Positions 45,498-55,080 are shown, numbered from the stretch's first letter. The stretch is 64,000 nt of DNA from Streptomyces sp. NBC_00659 (GCF_036226925.1 NZ_CP109031.1:806001-870000), one strand, 5' to 3'. Program-made: numbers and translations. The notes: generated by a model not told the origin, from the sequence alone.

Positions 45498-45551
45498 CCA
45501 CATCACATGCATGAACCACATCACATGCGCGATACATAAGACATGTACGAT
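45498..45551. promoter_or_regulatory. Promoter/operator of the MarR-MFS pair
   Basis: CCACATCACATGC occurs twice (45498-45510 and 45516-45528), followed by GATACATAAGACATGTACGAT, an AT-rich block with TACATA and TACGAT as possible -10 boxes and the palindrome ACATGT. MarR binding here is inferred. Confidence 0.5.
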
Positions 45552-45591
45552 GCACATCCCTTGCCCCGCAGACAGACCCGAGGAGTCCCTG

Positions 45592-47046
45592 ATGGACGCC
45601 CCCCAGCCCTCCGCCCGAGCGGGCGGCGTGGTCGCCACGCTCGCCCTCGCCGGCACCGTGGCGGCGATCATGCAGACGCTGGTCACCCCGCTGATCGCCG
45701 AGCTGCCCCAGATCCTGCACACCACGCCCGCGAACTCCGCCTGGGTCATCACCGTCACCCTGCTGGTCGCGGCCGTCTGCGTCCCGGTCTCCGGCCGCCT
45801 GGGCGACCTGGTCGGCAAGCGGCGGATGCTGCTCGCCTGCTCCATCCCGCTCATGGCGGGCTCGGTCGTGTGCGCGCTCTCCTCGTCCGTCGTCCCGATG
45901 ATCGTCGGACGAGGCCTCCAGGGCATGGGCATGGGCATCGTGCCGCTCGGCATCGCCCTGCTGCGCGACGTGGTGCCGGCGGAGAAGCTGAGCTCCTCCA
46001 TCGCGCTGGTCAGCGCCTCCATGGGCATCGGCGGCGGCCTCGGCCTGCCCATCGCCGCCGCGGTCGCCCAGTACACGAACTGGCGCGTCCTCTTCTGGGG
46101 CTCCGCCGTGCTGGCCCTGGTGATCGGAACGCTGATCTGGTTCCTCATCCCGGACGTGCCGGCCAGCGCCAAGGGTCAGCGCTTCGACGTCCTCGGCGCG
46201 CTCGGACTCGGCGCCGGCCTGGTCTGCCTGCTCCTCGGCGTCTCCAAGGGCGCCGACTGGGGCTGGGGTTCCGCGACGACGCTCGGGCTGTTCGTCGCCG
46301 CCGTCGTGGTCCTGATCGCCTGGGGCGCCTGGGAGATGCGTGCCAAGGACCCGCTGGTCGACCTGCGCACCACCGCCCGCCCCCGGGTCCTGCTCACCAA
46401 CGTCGCCTCGATCTTCGTCGGCTTCAGCATGTACGCGAGCATGCTGATCATCCCGCAGCTGCTCCAGTTCCCCGAGGCCACCGGCTACGGCCTGGGCCAG
46501 TCGATGCTGGCGGCGGGCCTGTGGATGGCACCCGGCGGCATCATGATGATGATCGTCTCCCCGTTCGGCGGGAAGCTGACGGACGCCCGCGGCCCGAAGT
46601 TCACGCTGATCTGCGGTGTCCTCGTCGTCGCCCTCGGCTACGGGCTGTCGCTGGTCCTCATGGGCTCGGCCTGGGGTCTCATGCTGACCCTCATGGTCAC
46701 CAGCAGCGGTATCGGCCTCGCCTACGGTTCGATGCCGGCCCTGATCATGAGCTCGGTCCCGCTCTCCGAGACCGCCGCGGCCAACGGCTTCAACACGCTG
46801 ATGCGCTCGCTGGGCACCTCGGTCGGCGCGGCCGTCGTCGGCGTCACCCTCGCCCAGATGACGACCAGCGCGGGCGGCTACACCTTCACCTCCGAGGACG
46901 GTTTCCGCACCGGACTCATCGTCGGTGGATGTGTCGCCCTGGTGGCCGCGGCCATCGCCGCCCTGATTCCGGCCGTCCGCGCCACCGCCGGAGACGACGA
47001 GGCCGGCCTCACGGCCACGCCGGAAGCGGCCACGGCCACCCGCTGA
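45592..47046 (+). CDS. MFS drug exporter, DHA2 family
   Basis: This 484-residue transporter has about 14 hydrophobic segments, the loop GRLGDLVGKRRMLLACS after TM2 (about residue 66) and a glycine-rich TM5 region (GMGIGGGLGLPIAAAVA). It is predicted to be a proton antiporter for drugs or metabolites. The ATG at 45592 has AGGAG at 45581-45585. It is divergent from a MarR gene that probably represses it. A terminator follows the stop. Confidence 0.9.
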   Translation: MDAPQPSARAGGVVATLALAGTVAAIMQTLVTPLIAELPQILHTTPANSAWVITVTLLVAAVCVPVSGRLGDLVGKRRMLLACSIPLMAGSVVCALSSSVVPMIVGRGLQGMGMGIVPLGIALLRDVVPAEKLSSSIALVSASMGIGGGLGLPIAAAVAQYTNWRVLFWGSAVLALVIGTLIWFLIPDVPASAKGQRFDVLGALGLGAGLVCLLLGVSKGADWGWGSATTLGLFVAAVVVLIAWGAWEMRAKDPLVDLRTTARPRVLLTNVASIFVGFSMYASMLIIPQLLQFPEATGYGLGQSMLAAGLWMAPGGIMMMIVSPFGGKLTDARGPKFTLICGVLVVALGYGLSLVLMGSAWGLMLTLMVTSSGIGLAYGSMPALIMSSVPLSETAAANGFNTLMRSLGTSVGAAVVGVTLAQMTTSAGGYTFTSEDGFRTGLIVGGCVALVAAAIAALIPAVRATAGDDEAGLTATPEAATATR

Positions 47047-47062
47047 GGTTCACGCACCACCC

Positions 47063-47100
47063 GCACCGGTTCCGACGGCCCCCTCCGCCGGAACCGGTGC
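47063..47100. terminator. Bidirectional terminator
   Basis: GCACCGGTTCCG (47063-47074) and CGGAACCGGTGC (47089-47100) form a perfect 12-bp stem between the exporter and the convergent GNAT gene. Confidence 0.75.
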
Positions 47101-47102
47101 GT

Positions 47103-47732
47103 TCACGTTTCCGCCACCGCCGTCGGCCTTCCCAGGTAGGTGAGGGGCCCCGGGTCGTCGACGGGAATCTCGTGGAAACCGAGACGGTCGTAGAACGCCC
47201 TGGCCGGTTTGTTCGCGGTGACCATGCCCAGGTGGACCGCCCGCACCCCGCGGTCGTGCAGTGCGGCGAGGAAGGTGTTCATCAGCGCTCTGCCGTGGCC
47301 GCGCCGCTGGAAGTCCGGCAGCAGGTCGATGTGCAGGTGCGCCGGATAGGCGGCGAGTTCGGGCAGGATCATGCGCTCGGGGGTGTGCAGCAGCCCGACC
47401 ATCACCTCGCCGGGTGTGCGCGGCGGCGTCGTGGGCTCGGGATAGCGGTGCGCGACCCGAGGGATCCATGTGCCGCGGAACCGGGCGGCGAAGTCCGCGG
47501 TGTCTCCGGTGCCGACCACATAGCCGACCGCCCGGCCGCTCCCGTCGTCGAGGACGAAGGCCAGGCCGGGCTCCAGATGGCAGTAGGGCGCCGCGAAGAG
47601 CGTCGGCATCAGCTCCTCGTCGGGATACAGGGCACGCGAATCCCCGCCGAGGTCCGCGGTCCTCACGCACACCTCCGCGACGGCGGCGCGGTCGGCGGGC
47701 CGGTAGGGGCGAATGGTCGGCACTGGGTTCAT
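47103..47732 (-). CDS. GNAT-family N-acetyltransferase
   Basis: This 209-residue protein opens with TIRPYRPADRAAVAEVCVRT and has motif A at LLPDFQRRGHGRALMNTFLA (about 141-160), followed by HLGMVTANKPARAFYDRLGF, the classic motif B of acetyltransferases. The middle section with DDGSGRAVGYVVGTGDT matches sugar- or amine-acetylating GNATs. GGGAGG precedes the ATG at 47732. The gene is divergent from the FUSC gene. Confidence 0.88.
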   Translation of the reverse strand: MNPVPTIRPYRPADRAAVAEVCVRTADLGGDSRALYPDEELMPTLFAAPYCHLEPGLAFVLDDGSGRAVGYVVGTGDTADFAARFRGTWIPRVAHRYPEPTTPPRTPGEVMVGLLHTPERMILPELAAYPAHLHIDLLPDFQRRGHGRALMNTFLAALHDRGVRAVHLGMVTANKPARAFYDRLGFHEIPVDDPGPLTYLGRPTAVAET

Positions 47733-47885
47733 GGGGGCATCCTCCCCCGCATGGGAGCGCTCCCACAAGAGGCCCGCTCGCACCTTCCGCGACGCGGGAC
47801 GCCCGGGCACCATCCGGCACGAGGCGCCGCGAGGTGCCATGCTGAAGTACCGGATCATGACCTGGGAGCAGGGAACGACGGCAGC

Positions 47886-50159
47886 GTGAGGACAGTGACT
47901 CGGCCGAACCGAGCGACGATCTGGAACCGGTTCATGGCATCCGACCCGGGCCTGCTGCGGCTCATGGCCGGACTGCGGACCGTCGGCGCGATCGCCCTCA
48001 CCCTCGCCGTCCTCGGCCTGATGGGCTCCGGTCCCAGCCGCATGGTGACCGGAGCCATGACCGCCATGGTCGCCACGTTCTCCATCAAGGAGAAGCACCG
48101 CGGCGAACAGGCCGTCACGCTGGCGCTCGGCCTGCCCGTGGCGGTCATGGCGATGTCGCTGGGCGCGCTGCTGCGCGGTCATTCGGTCGCGAGCGACGCG
48201 TGCTTCGTCGCCCTGATCTTCGCCGCGGTCTACTGCCGCCGGTACGGAGACCGCGGTACGGCGCTCGGGCTGATCGCCTTCCAGATCTACTTCCTGTCCC
48301 TGTTCGGCGGAGCGACCTACGCTTCGCTTCCCGAACTCTGGGCGACACTGGCCATCGGCTTCGCCTGCAGTGCCCTGGTGCGCTTCGCCGTCATCGCCGA
48401 GTCGACCGAGCGGGTCCTGGGACGGCTGCGCAAGGCGTTCCGGGCTCGGGTGGCCCAGTTGGTGTCCGTCCAGATCGACCTTCTCGACGCCGGTCAGGAC
48501 GAGGTCGAGAAGGCCCTGGACGACGTACGGCTGCACACCGCGCGACTGCACGAGAGCGCGATGATGATCCAGGACCGACTGGACGAGGGAACCGCGAACG
48601 GTGCGACCGCCTCACTGCTCCAGCGGCGGGTCGCCGAGGCCGAGATCGCCGCGGAACGGCTCGGCGTCCTCATCCTCACCGCGCGCAGCGCCGAACAGGC
48701 CGACACGCTCGCCCTGCATCTGCCGCACGCGCCGCTGCCCGCGCCGGGAGACCGGCTCCGGAAGCAGGACGACACCATCGCGACGCTGCACCGCGACCTC
48801 GAAGCACTGCAAGTACTCGTCGTGGGCCCGGTCTCGGGTGAGCGCGGCGCCGGGGTGGCCCAGCTCCGCAACCGGCTGCTCGGCTACCGGGACGAGGAGA
48901 ACCTGCCGCACGCCCCGGCGGCCGTGCAGGACGTCTTCCGCGGCATCGGCGAGGCGACGCGGGCCGCCCTCGGACTGCGGCTGGCGCTCGACGGTCCCCA
49001 GGACGAATCCGACGACTCCCCCGAGACGAAACGTTCCCGCGAGGAGCTGGACGCCGAGGACGCCTCCATCGCCGCCGAGGAGGGCGAAGAGGACGAGCCT
49101 CACCCCACGGGACTTGACCGGCCGACGACCCGGGCGGCGGTACAGGTCTCGGTCGGGTCGACCCTGGCCATCGTCGGCGGGGAACTGCTCTCCCCGCAAC
49201 GGTGGTACTGGGCGGTGCTGACGTGCTGGGTCGTCTTCCTGAACACCTCCTCGACCGGGGAGATCCTGGTTAAGGGCTATCGCCGACTGCTGGGGACGAT
49301 CCTCGGCGTGGTCGCGGGTGTCCTTCTGGCAGGCGTGGTGGGTGGCCACACCTGGACCGCGTTCGCCTTGGTCCTGGTGTTCATCTTCGCCATGTACTTC
49401 ACCGCCCCTGTGTCGTACGTCCTGATGTCCTTCTTCGTGACGGCGATGCTGGGGCTGCTGTACACGGTGCTCAACACCTACAGTCCGGCAGTGCTCGTCC
49501 TGCGGATCGAGGAGACGGCGCTCGGCGCGATCTGCGGGATGGTCGCGGCCATCGTCGTCCTTCCGGTGCAGACCGACCGCCGTACGGACGAGCTCCTCGC
49601 CGCCGTGCTCGTCCGACTCGGGGACGTCAGCGGTGCGGCGGTGGAGCAGCTCAGCGGCGGTATCGCCCTCGACCTGCTGGGCAAGGCCCGCGAGCTGGAC
49701 GTGGCCCTGGACAAACTGCGGGCCTCCACCAAACCCCTGACCCACCCGATCACTCCGTGGCGGGCCCGCCGTCAGACCGCCCGTTACATCGTCGCCCTGC
49801 TGGAGACGTGCGCCTATCACGCGCGTTCACTGGCGGCGACGGCCGAACTCCTCCCCTACAGCAGGTCGGTCGCCGCGGATCCCCGGCTCAAACTGGCGGG
49901 CCGCCGGATCAGCCACAACATCGACGTCCTCGTCGCCCGGGTGGCGGCGGACGCCGGGGACGGTGTCGCGGAGACCGGGGCGAGCCTCGCCGCCATGCTG
50001 GAGTTGGACACGCCGGACTCGCCCCGGCACGACCGCGTCACGGGCCGTGTCCTGCGCCATCTGCAGCGTCTCGACGAAGGGGTGATCGGTCTGGCCCGCC
50101 CGCTGGGGGTGCGGATCTCGACGCCCGGCAAGAAGCCCGCCCGGAGCGGGGCACGGTAG
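47886..50159 (+). CDS. FUSC-family (aromatic acid exporter-like) membrane protein
   Basis: This 757-residue protein has two membrane modules of about five to six helices each (about 25-165 and 415-555). They are separated by a large cytoplasmic region rich in helices and coiled coil (DEVEKALDDVRLHTARLHES, ATASLLQRRVAEAEIAAERL), and a long helical tail follows. The second module carries the FUSC signature around QRWYWAVLTCWVVFLNTSSTGE. Related proteins export fusaric acid or p-hydroxybenzoate. The GTG at 47886 was used; GTG 47895 and ATG 47935 are alternatives. Confidence 0.82.
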   Translation: MRTVTRPNRATIWNRFMASDPGLLRLMAGLRTVGAIALTLAVLGLMGSGPSRMVTGAMTAMVATFSIKEKHRGEQAVTLALGLPVAVMAMSLGALLRGHSVASDACFVALIFAAVYCRRYGDRGTALGLIAFQIYFLSLFGGATYASLPELWATLAIGFACSALVRFAVIAESTERVLGRLRKAFRARVAQLVSVQIDLLDAGQDEVEKALDDVRLHTARLHESAMMIQDRLDEGTANGATASLLQRRVAEAEIAAERLGVLILTARSAEQADTLALHLPHAPLPAPGDRLRKQDDTIATLHRDLEALQVLVVGPVSGERGAGVAQLRNRLLGYRDEENLPHAPAAVQDVFRGIGEATRAALGLRLALDGPQDESDDSPETKRSREELDAEDASIAAEEGEEDEPHPTGLDRPTTRAAVQVSVGSTLAIVGGELLSPQRWYWAVLTCWVVFLNTSSTGEILVKGYRRLLGTILGVVAGVLLAGVVGGHTWTAFALVLVFIFAMYFTAPVSYVLMSFFVTAMLGLLYTVLNTYSPAVLVLRIEETALGAICGMVAAIVVLPVQTDRRTDELLAAVLVRLGDVSGAAVEQLSGGIALDLLGKARELDVALDKLRASTKPLTHPITPWRARRQTARYIVALLETCAYHARSLAATAELLPYSRSVAADPRLKLAGRRISHNIDVLVARVAADAGDGVAETGASLAAMLELDTPDSPRHDRVTGRVLRHLQRLDEGVIGLARPLGVRISTPGKKPARSGAR

Positions 50160-50252
50160 CCGCGGTGAAGAGTCGCGCGGGCCCGCGACGACGGCATGGC
50201 GCGGTGGCCGGGGCGGGGGCATGGCACCGTGGCCGGGCGCCCGGGGGTCTGC

Positions 50253-50693
50253 TCAGCCCACGTTCCACAGGAACCGGTGCGTATGGATCCCGAAGTAGGG
50301 GAACGACTGCACCTGCCGGACGCCTTCGATCTGCCGTACGACGTCGTTGACGAAGTCCAGCAGATCCCGCGGTCCGGGACACACGACCTCGGCGAACAGA
50401 TCGAAGCCGCCCGACGTCAGGACCGCGTAGACGACCTCGGCCCGTTCGGCCAGCGCGTCGGCGACCGCTCGCGGATCGCCGTCCACGGCGATGCCGAGCA
50501 GAGCCATCGCCTGTCCGCCCATGCCCATCGGGTCGGTGACGCCGACGACCTGGACCGCCTGCGAGTCGAGCAGGCGTTGCAGGCGCTGGCGGGCCGCCGA
50601 CGCGGACAGCCCGACCTTGGGGCCGAGTTCGGCATAGGCGATACGGCCGTCGATCTGCAGTTCGCGCAGGATGGCCCGGTCGATCTCGTCCAC
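50253..50693 (-). CDS. Lrp/AsnC-family regulator
   Basis: This 146-residue regulator has the N-terminal helix-turn-helix (VDEIDRAILRELQIDGR, then VGLSASAARQRLQRLLDSQ) and the C-terminal RAM ligand-binding domain (ALLGIAVDGDPRAVADAL; SGGFDLFAEVVC). Such proteins sense amino acids and usually control a neighbouring gene for their breakdown. It lies 44 bp downstream of an aminotransferase gene on the same strand, so they are probably co-transcribed. The GTG start at 50693 has GGAGAGG upstream. Confidence 0.88.
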   Translation of the reverse strand: MDEIDRAILRELQIDGRIAYAELGPKVGLSASAARQRLQRLLDSQAVQVVGVTDPMGMGGQAMALLGIAVDGDPRAVADALAERAEVVYAVLTSGGFDLFAEVVCPGPRDLLDFVNDVVRQIEGVRQVQSFPYFGIHTHRFLWNVG

Positions 50694-50737
50694 GCTGTTC
50701 CTCTCCGGCTGACCCGGTCCAAGGTTAACGGGGCCGT

Positions 50738-52087
50738 TCAGCCGGCCAGTTCGGCCAGGGCGGCGGCGAAGACCTCGGTGTGCCGGTCCACGTCCTCCTC
50801 GGTGGTCGCCGGACACATGAGCGCCATGTTGTGGAACGGCGTCAGCAGGATGCCGCGGTTGGCGAGGTACAGGTGGAGGAAGTCCTCCAGCTCGGTGTCC
50901 GCCGCCGCGGCCGATTCCGTTCCGGTGCGCGGTGCGGGGTCGGCGAACCGGTATTCCGTACGGGCTCCGAGCCGGCTCACCGACCACGGCAGGCCCCAGC
51001 TGTCGATTCCCGCCCGCACACCCGCCTCGAAGCGTTCGGAGAGCTTGGCCATCGTGTCGAACGCGGCGTCGGTGAGGACGTGTTCCAGGGTCGCGCGCGT
51101 CGCCGCGGTGGAGAGGGCGTTCCCGGCGAGCGTGCCGCCGACACCGCCCATGTCGACCAGGTCGAGATCGGCGCGGCCGAGCAGCTTGTCGGCGAGTTCG
51201 GCCGAGAGCCCGTACGCGCCGGCCGGGATCCCTCCGCCGATCGCCTTGCCGATCGTGAGCATGTCCGGCTCCAGGCCCCAGGCGGCGGTGCAGCCACCGG
51301 GGCCGGCGGAGAAGGTGTGCGTCTCGTCGTTGATGAGGAGGCTTCCGTAGCGGCGCGTCAGGGCACGGACGCCCTCCAGGTAGCCCGGCTCGGGCAGCAC
51401 GATGCCGATGTTGGTGAGCGCGGGCTCCATGAGGACGGCGGCGACGTCGCCGTGCGCGAGCTCGCGCTCCAGCTGCTCCAGGTCGTTGAACTCCGCGACG
51501 CGGCTGGTGAGGGTGACATCGCAGGGGGCTCCGACGTTTCCGGGGCGGGCGGTGCCGTGTCCGTCCGGGCCGACGACGATCAGCGACTCGTCGACGCTGC
51601 CGTGGTAGCTGTAGCTGTTCACCAGGATCTTCGGGCGGCCGGTGACCGCCCGTGCCAGGCGGATGGACCAGCGGTTGGCGTCGGTCGCGGTGAGCGAGAA
51701 GCTCCAGCGCGCCAGACCGAAGCGGCGGGTCAGTTCGGCGCCCACCCATTCCGCGTCCTCGGTGGGCAGCATCGCGGTCGCGCCGCCGCTCTCGGCGAAC
51801 CTCGTCCGCACCGCCTCGGCGACCACCTCGGGTGAGTGACCGGCCATCGCGCCCGTGTCGCCGAGACAGAAGTCGATGTACTCGTGCCCGTCGATGTCGG
51901 TGACGCGGGCGCCGCGCGCGCTGTCCAGATAGCGCGGGAAGGCACCGGCGGTCTTGTTCATCCAGGTCATCGGCACTCTGCCGAACAGGTGCTCGGCGCG
52001 CTCGTACGCGGCCCTGGACCGCGGGTTGCGGCGCTCCGCCTCGGCGCTCTCCCGAGCCAGGAGCTGGTGCAGGCGTGTGCGGTCCAT
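50738..52087 (-). CDS. Class III PLP aminotransferase (HemL-like)
   Basis: This 449-residue enzyme belongs to the class III aminotransferases, close to glutamate-1-semialdehyde aminomutase. It has DIDGHEYIDFCLGDTGAMAG at the start, the aspartate of LLINDETHTF (about 255) and the PLP lysine in TIGKAIGGGIPAGAYG (about 290). It is unlikely to be the biosynthetic HemL, because it is paired with an Lrp regulator in a catabolic neighbourhood, so an amino-acid transaminase or aminomutase is more likely. GAGGAGCC precedes the ATG at 52087. Confidence 0.87.
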   Translation of the reverse strand: MDRTRLHQLLARESAEAERRNPRSRAAYERAEHLFGRVPMTWMNKTAGAFPRYLDSARGARVTDIDGHEYIDFCLGDTGAMAGHSPEVVAEAVRTRFAESGGATAMLPTEDAEWVGAELTRRFGLARWSFSLTATDANRWSIRLARAVTGRPKILVNSYSYHGSVDESLIVVGPDGHGTARPGNVGAPCDVTLTSRVAEFNDLEQLERELAHGDVAAVLMEPALTNIGIVLPEPGYLEGVRALTRRYGSLLINDETHTFSAGPGGCTAAWGLEPDMLTIGKAIGGGIPAGAYGLSAELADKLLGRADLDLVDMGGVGGTLAGNALSTAATRATLEHVLTDAAFDTMAKLSERFEAGVRAGIDSWGLPWSVSRLGARTEYRFADPAPRTGTESAAAADTELEDFLHLYLANRGILLTPFHNMALMCPATTEEDVDRHTEVFAAALAELAG

Positions 52088-52446
52088 CAAGGGCTCCTCT
52101 GTCGGTGAACCCGGTCGGCGAGCTCGGTCGACGCCACGTTCGGCGAGCGGATTCGGCCAGCGTACGAACGTATACGGCGCCGAAGCAAGCCCAAGCACTC
52201 GATTCAATTGCACAAACAACTGATTCGACCGTCACTCTCGTCATGACGCTCGATCCGGCAGCCGCGGGGGCGGGCGTGCCGGCCGGAGCCCGCTCGTACG
52301 GGTGAGGGTGACGGGACTCCCGGCATTCGGATGACAGGACGGCAGGACGACCCGACGACCTGACGACCTGACGACCGGGAACGGGGTCCGCGGGCGGATC
52401 CGGTCCGACCGCCCGCCACCCCGCTCCGCCCGGGTGCCGGAGCCGG
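52088..52446. other. 359-bp intergenic region
   Basis: No gene is supportable. An AT-richer patch at about 52195-52240 probably holds the aminotransferase promoter. Four 8-bp units of GACGACCN lie at 52346-52377. Confidence 0.4.
52346..52377. repeat. Four 8-bp tandem units
   Basis: GACGACC plus one variable base is repeated four times in tandem (32 bp). Function unknown; slippage satellite likely. Confidence 0.5.
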
Positions 52447-53526
52447 CTACCGGGCGGCCTCCGGGGCCCACACCCGGTCCGCGAAGTCCAGGAAGTTCCT
52501 GCCGAGGATCTTCTCGATGCGCTCCGAGGTGTAGCCGCGTTGTTCCAGAAGGCGGACGAGCTCCCGGAACTGGTCCACTCCGCGCAGGTCGAGCACGAAG
52601 GGAAGCGTGTCGTCGCGCTCCCCCGCCGCCCCGACACCCGCCTGGCGCCGCAGGGCCACATGCTCGGCGAGATGCGAGCGGTACGCGTCGAGGTCGTCGA
52701 TGGACGTCACGGTCCCGTCGGTGCCGATGCCTACGTGGTCCTCGCCGCACACGTCGACCGCGTGGACGATGTGCTCCACGACGTCGGCGGCCGTCGCGTG
52801 ACCCGACACGTTCAGGAAGGGCATGAAGTAGATGCCCACGAAGCCGCCGCGCGAGGCCACCAGGCGCAGTTCCTCGTCCGTCTTGTTGCGGGGGAGATCG
52901 GCGAGCGCGCGGCAGCCGGTGTGGTTGATCGACACGGGGCCCCGCGCCGTCTTGGCGGCCTCCAGACAGGTCCGCTCACCGCTGTGGGAGAGGTCGACCA
53001 TCAGGTGGTGCTCGTCGAGCGCCTCGACGACACTCCGGCCGAAGTCGGTCAGGCCCCGGTTCTCCGACGCCATGGAGCCGTCGCCGATGTGATTGGCCTG
53101 GTTGTACGTGAGCTGGACGACCCTGACACCGAGATCGGCGAACGTGGCGATGCGCCCCGTGTCCTCGCCGACCGCGACGGCGTTCTGGAAGCCGTAGACG
53201 ACACCGATCCTGCCCTCCTCCCTGGCCCGGCGGATGTCCGCGGCCGTGCGGACCTTGAGGAGGTCGGCCGCGTTGTCCCGGATGATCCCGTCCCAGACGG
53301 CGATCTCGTGGAGCGTGTGCTCGTAGGGCGCCAGATCGCCCATCGTGTAGCCGAGGGTGATGTTGACGGCGGTGAGGCCGGAGGCGTGGGCGTCGGCCAA
53401 CGTGCGGGCGTCGACGGTCATCTGCTCGCTGGAGGGGTTGAGCTGCGCGGCGGCCTCGGCCGACTGGGGGGCGTTCGGATTGTCGAGCTGCCCGAGCGCG
53501 TTGATGATCATGGGAAGGTCGGTCAT
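52447..53526 (-). CDS. Membrane dipeptidase-type (M19) hydrolase
   Basis: This 359-residue zinc hydrolase belongs to the M19 dipeptidase family. Visible family blocks include LGVRVVQLTYNQANHIGDG (about 137-155), HLMVDLSHSGE with the metal-site histidine, GPVSINHTGCRAL, and DHVGIGTDGTV near 275, ending RIEKILGRNFLDFADRVW. Relatives cleave dipeptides, some with a D-residue, and some act on beta-lactams. Its ATG overlaps the stop of the amidohydrolase gene by four bases (ATGA), showing translational coupling. It is the second gene of that operon. Confidence 0.87.
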   Translation of the reverse strand: MTDLPMIINALGQLDNPNAPQSAEAAAQLNPSSEQMTVDARTLADAHASGLTAVNITLGYTMGDLAPYEHTLHEIAVWDGIIRDNAADLLKVRTAADIRRAREEGRIGVVYGFQNAVAVGEDTGRIATFADLGVRVVQLTYNQANHIGDGSMASENRGLTDFGRSVVEALDEHHLMVDLSHSGERTCLEAAKTARGPVSINHTGCRALADLPRNKTDEELRLVASRGGFVGIYFMPFLNVSGHATAADVVEHIVHAVDVCGEDHVGIGTDGTVTSIDDLDAYRSHLAEHVALRRQAGVGAAGERDDTLPFVLDLRGVDQFRELVRLLEQRGYTSERIEKILGRNFLDFADRVWAPEAAR

Positions 53527-54950
53527 CGGGTCTCCTCGACAGAGTGGGTCGACTCGGCGGGGCGGCTCGCGTCGACGGGGTGGGTCACAGCGGGCTCTTC
53601 GGACCCGGGGCCCTGAGCGCCCTCGGTCCGCCCGGCGCCGGGGGCGGTGCCGTCGAAGTCCCGGCGCTCGAAGCGTCGGCCGCGCTTGACGGTCAGCGTG
53701 ACGCTGCGCAGATGCGCGATGTCCCGCAGCGGATCGTCCTCCAGGACGACGAAGTTGGCGAGCTTGCCCGCTTCGACAGTGCCCATGATGTCCTCGGCCC
53801 CGGCGCTCCGGGCACCGATCAGCGTGGCCGAGCGCAGCACCTGCGCGGGTGACATCCCGCAGCGCCGCACGAGGAACTCCAACTCCTCGTAGAGGGCGGG
53901 GAAGGGGTCCCCGGGGTCGGTCTCGTAGTCCGTGCCGGTCGCGATCTCCACACCGGCCCGGTGGGCCTGGGCGGTGAGCACGGCGGCGAGTTCGGTGTTG
54001 GCCGCAGCCCGCGCCGCGTCCTCGGGACCCTCGCCCGCGAGGGCCTCGCTCGCCCACATGCCCGCGGTCGCGTCGAGGACCGTGCCCCGCCGCCGCATCA
54101 GGGCGAACAGTTCCTCGACCCGGGGGTCGTCACCGGCGGCGAAGCGCTCGTGGTCGACCTTCGGCTTGGTCTTGTAGCTGGTCAGCGGTTCGTCCGTGCC
54201 CTCGAAGGCGAGCAGGGTGACATGGGAGACGCTGTCGGCGCCGGCCTCGACGATCTGGCCGGGCGAGGCCGGGAAGACGGTGGCGTGGGCCCAGACGGGG
54301 ATGCCCTGGCGGTGCGCCTCCTCGGTGACGGCGGCGACGGTGGCGTGGTCGAGATCCGCGTACACCTTGATCGCGGAGGCGTGGGTCCCGCGCGCCAGGG
54401 CGACGGCGATCCGCAGGTCGGTGTCCTTCGTGATCGCCTGCATCCACGGAACGGCACCGGGCGTCTCACCCTGGGACACCTGGTGGGTGCGCGGGTCGTC
54501 GAAGAAGCCGGGGCCTGCCATCAGCGCGGCGTAGCGGACGTCGGGGCCGGGGATCTCGCCGACGAGCGTCGCCCTCGCCAGGTCACCGACCTGGCGCAGG
54601 TCGTCGGCCATGTCGCGGATGGCCGTGACCCCGCTGTGGACGAGCCGGTGCAGCACCGCCTCGGCGACGGGCCGGTCCGGCGGCGTCGCGATGTGCTGGT
54701 GGGCGTCGATCAGACCGGGGATGACGAAACGTCCGTCGAGGTCGAAGACCTGGGCGTCGGCGGGCAGGGTCCCGGCGATCACGACATCGTCCCCGACGGC
54801 ACGGATGACCGGACCGTCGATAACGATCGACGTCGAGGTCCGGACCGGACCACCGGTTCCGTCGAACAGTGTCGCGCCGCGGTACACCGCGACGGCTCCC
54901 TTCACCGCGGGCGCGTGCGGGGTCGGTGCGCCCGAAGTCTCGTCCGTCAT
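53523..54950 (-). CDS. Amidohydrolase-superfamily enzyme (imidazolonepropionase-like)
   Basis: This 475-residue metal-dependent hydrolase has the HxH motif in IPGLIDAHQHIA (about 75), IKVYADLDH with the bridging lysine region, histidines in WAHATVF and DSVSHVTLL, and the aspartate in ATGTDYETDPG. Dihydro-pyrimidinase, imidazolonepropionase and prolidase-like carboxypeptidases share this layout. Together with the coupled M19 dipeptidase it suggests stepwise cleavage of a peptide-like or cyclic amide substrate. The ATG at 54950 has GAGG five bases upstream; an in-frame GTG at 54956 is possible. Confidence 0.85.
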   Translation of the reverse strand: MTDETSGAPTPHAPAVKGAVAVYRGATLFDGTGGPVRTSTSIVIDGPVIRAVGDDVVIAGTLPADAQVFDLDGRFVIPGLIDAHQHIATPPDRPVAEAVLHRLVHSGVTAIRDMADDLRQVGDLARATLVGEIPGPDVRYAALMAGPGFFDDPRTHQVSQGETPGAVPWMQAITKDTDLRIAVALARGTHASAIKVYADLDHATVAAVTEEAHRQGIPVWAHATVFPASPGQIVEAGADSVSHVTLLAFEGTDEPLTSYKTKPKVDHERFAAGDDPRVEELFALMRRRGTVLDATAGMWASEALAGEGPEDAARAAANTELAAVLTAQAHRAGVEIATGTDYETDPGDPFPALYEELEFLVRRCGMSPAQVLRSATLIGARSAGAEDIMGTVEAGKLANFVVLEDDPLRDIAHLRSVTLTVKRGRRFERRDFDGTAPGAGRTEGAQGPGSEEPAVTHPVDASRPAESTHSVEETR

Positions 54951-54975
54951 CTTCACCTCAGTAGTAGCTCTTACC

Positions 54976-55080
54976 GGAGCGGCTCCGTCCGGCGCGACTC
55001 CGTTCGGACCGGCTCTGTCCGGACCGGCTCTGTCCGGACCGGCTCTGTCCGGACCGGCTCTGTCCGGACCGGCTCTGTTC
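54976..55080. repeat. Seven 15-bp tandem repeats in a divergent promoter
   Basis: The unit GGACCGGCTCTGTCC is exact at 55006-55020, 55021-55035, 55036-55050 and 55051-55065, has one change at 55066-55080, and is degenerate at 54976-54990 and 54991-55005. Adjacent units create TCCGGA palindromes every 15 bp. The array lies between the amidohydrolase and IclR starts. Confidence 0.9.

Noticed and set aside
45543..47885. Apparent 781-codon N-terminal extension of the FUSC gene across the MFS exporter and GNAT
   Set aside because: The extension is a shadow in a different frame of two clear genes; the FUSC protein begins at the GTG near 47886.
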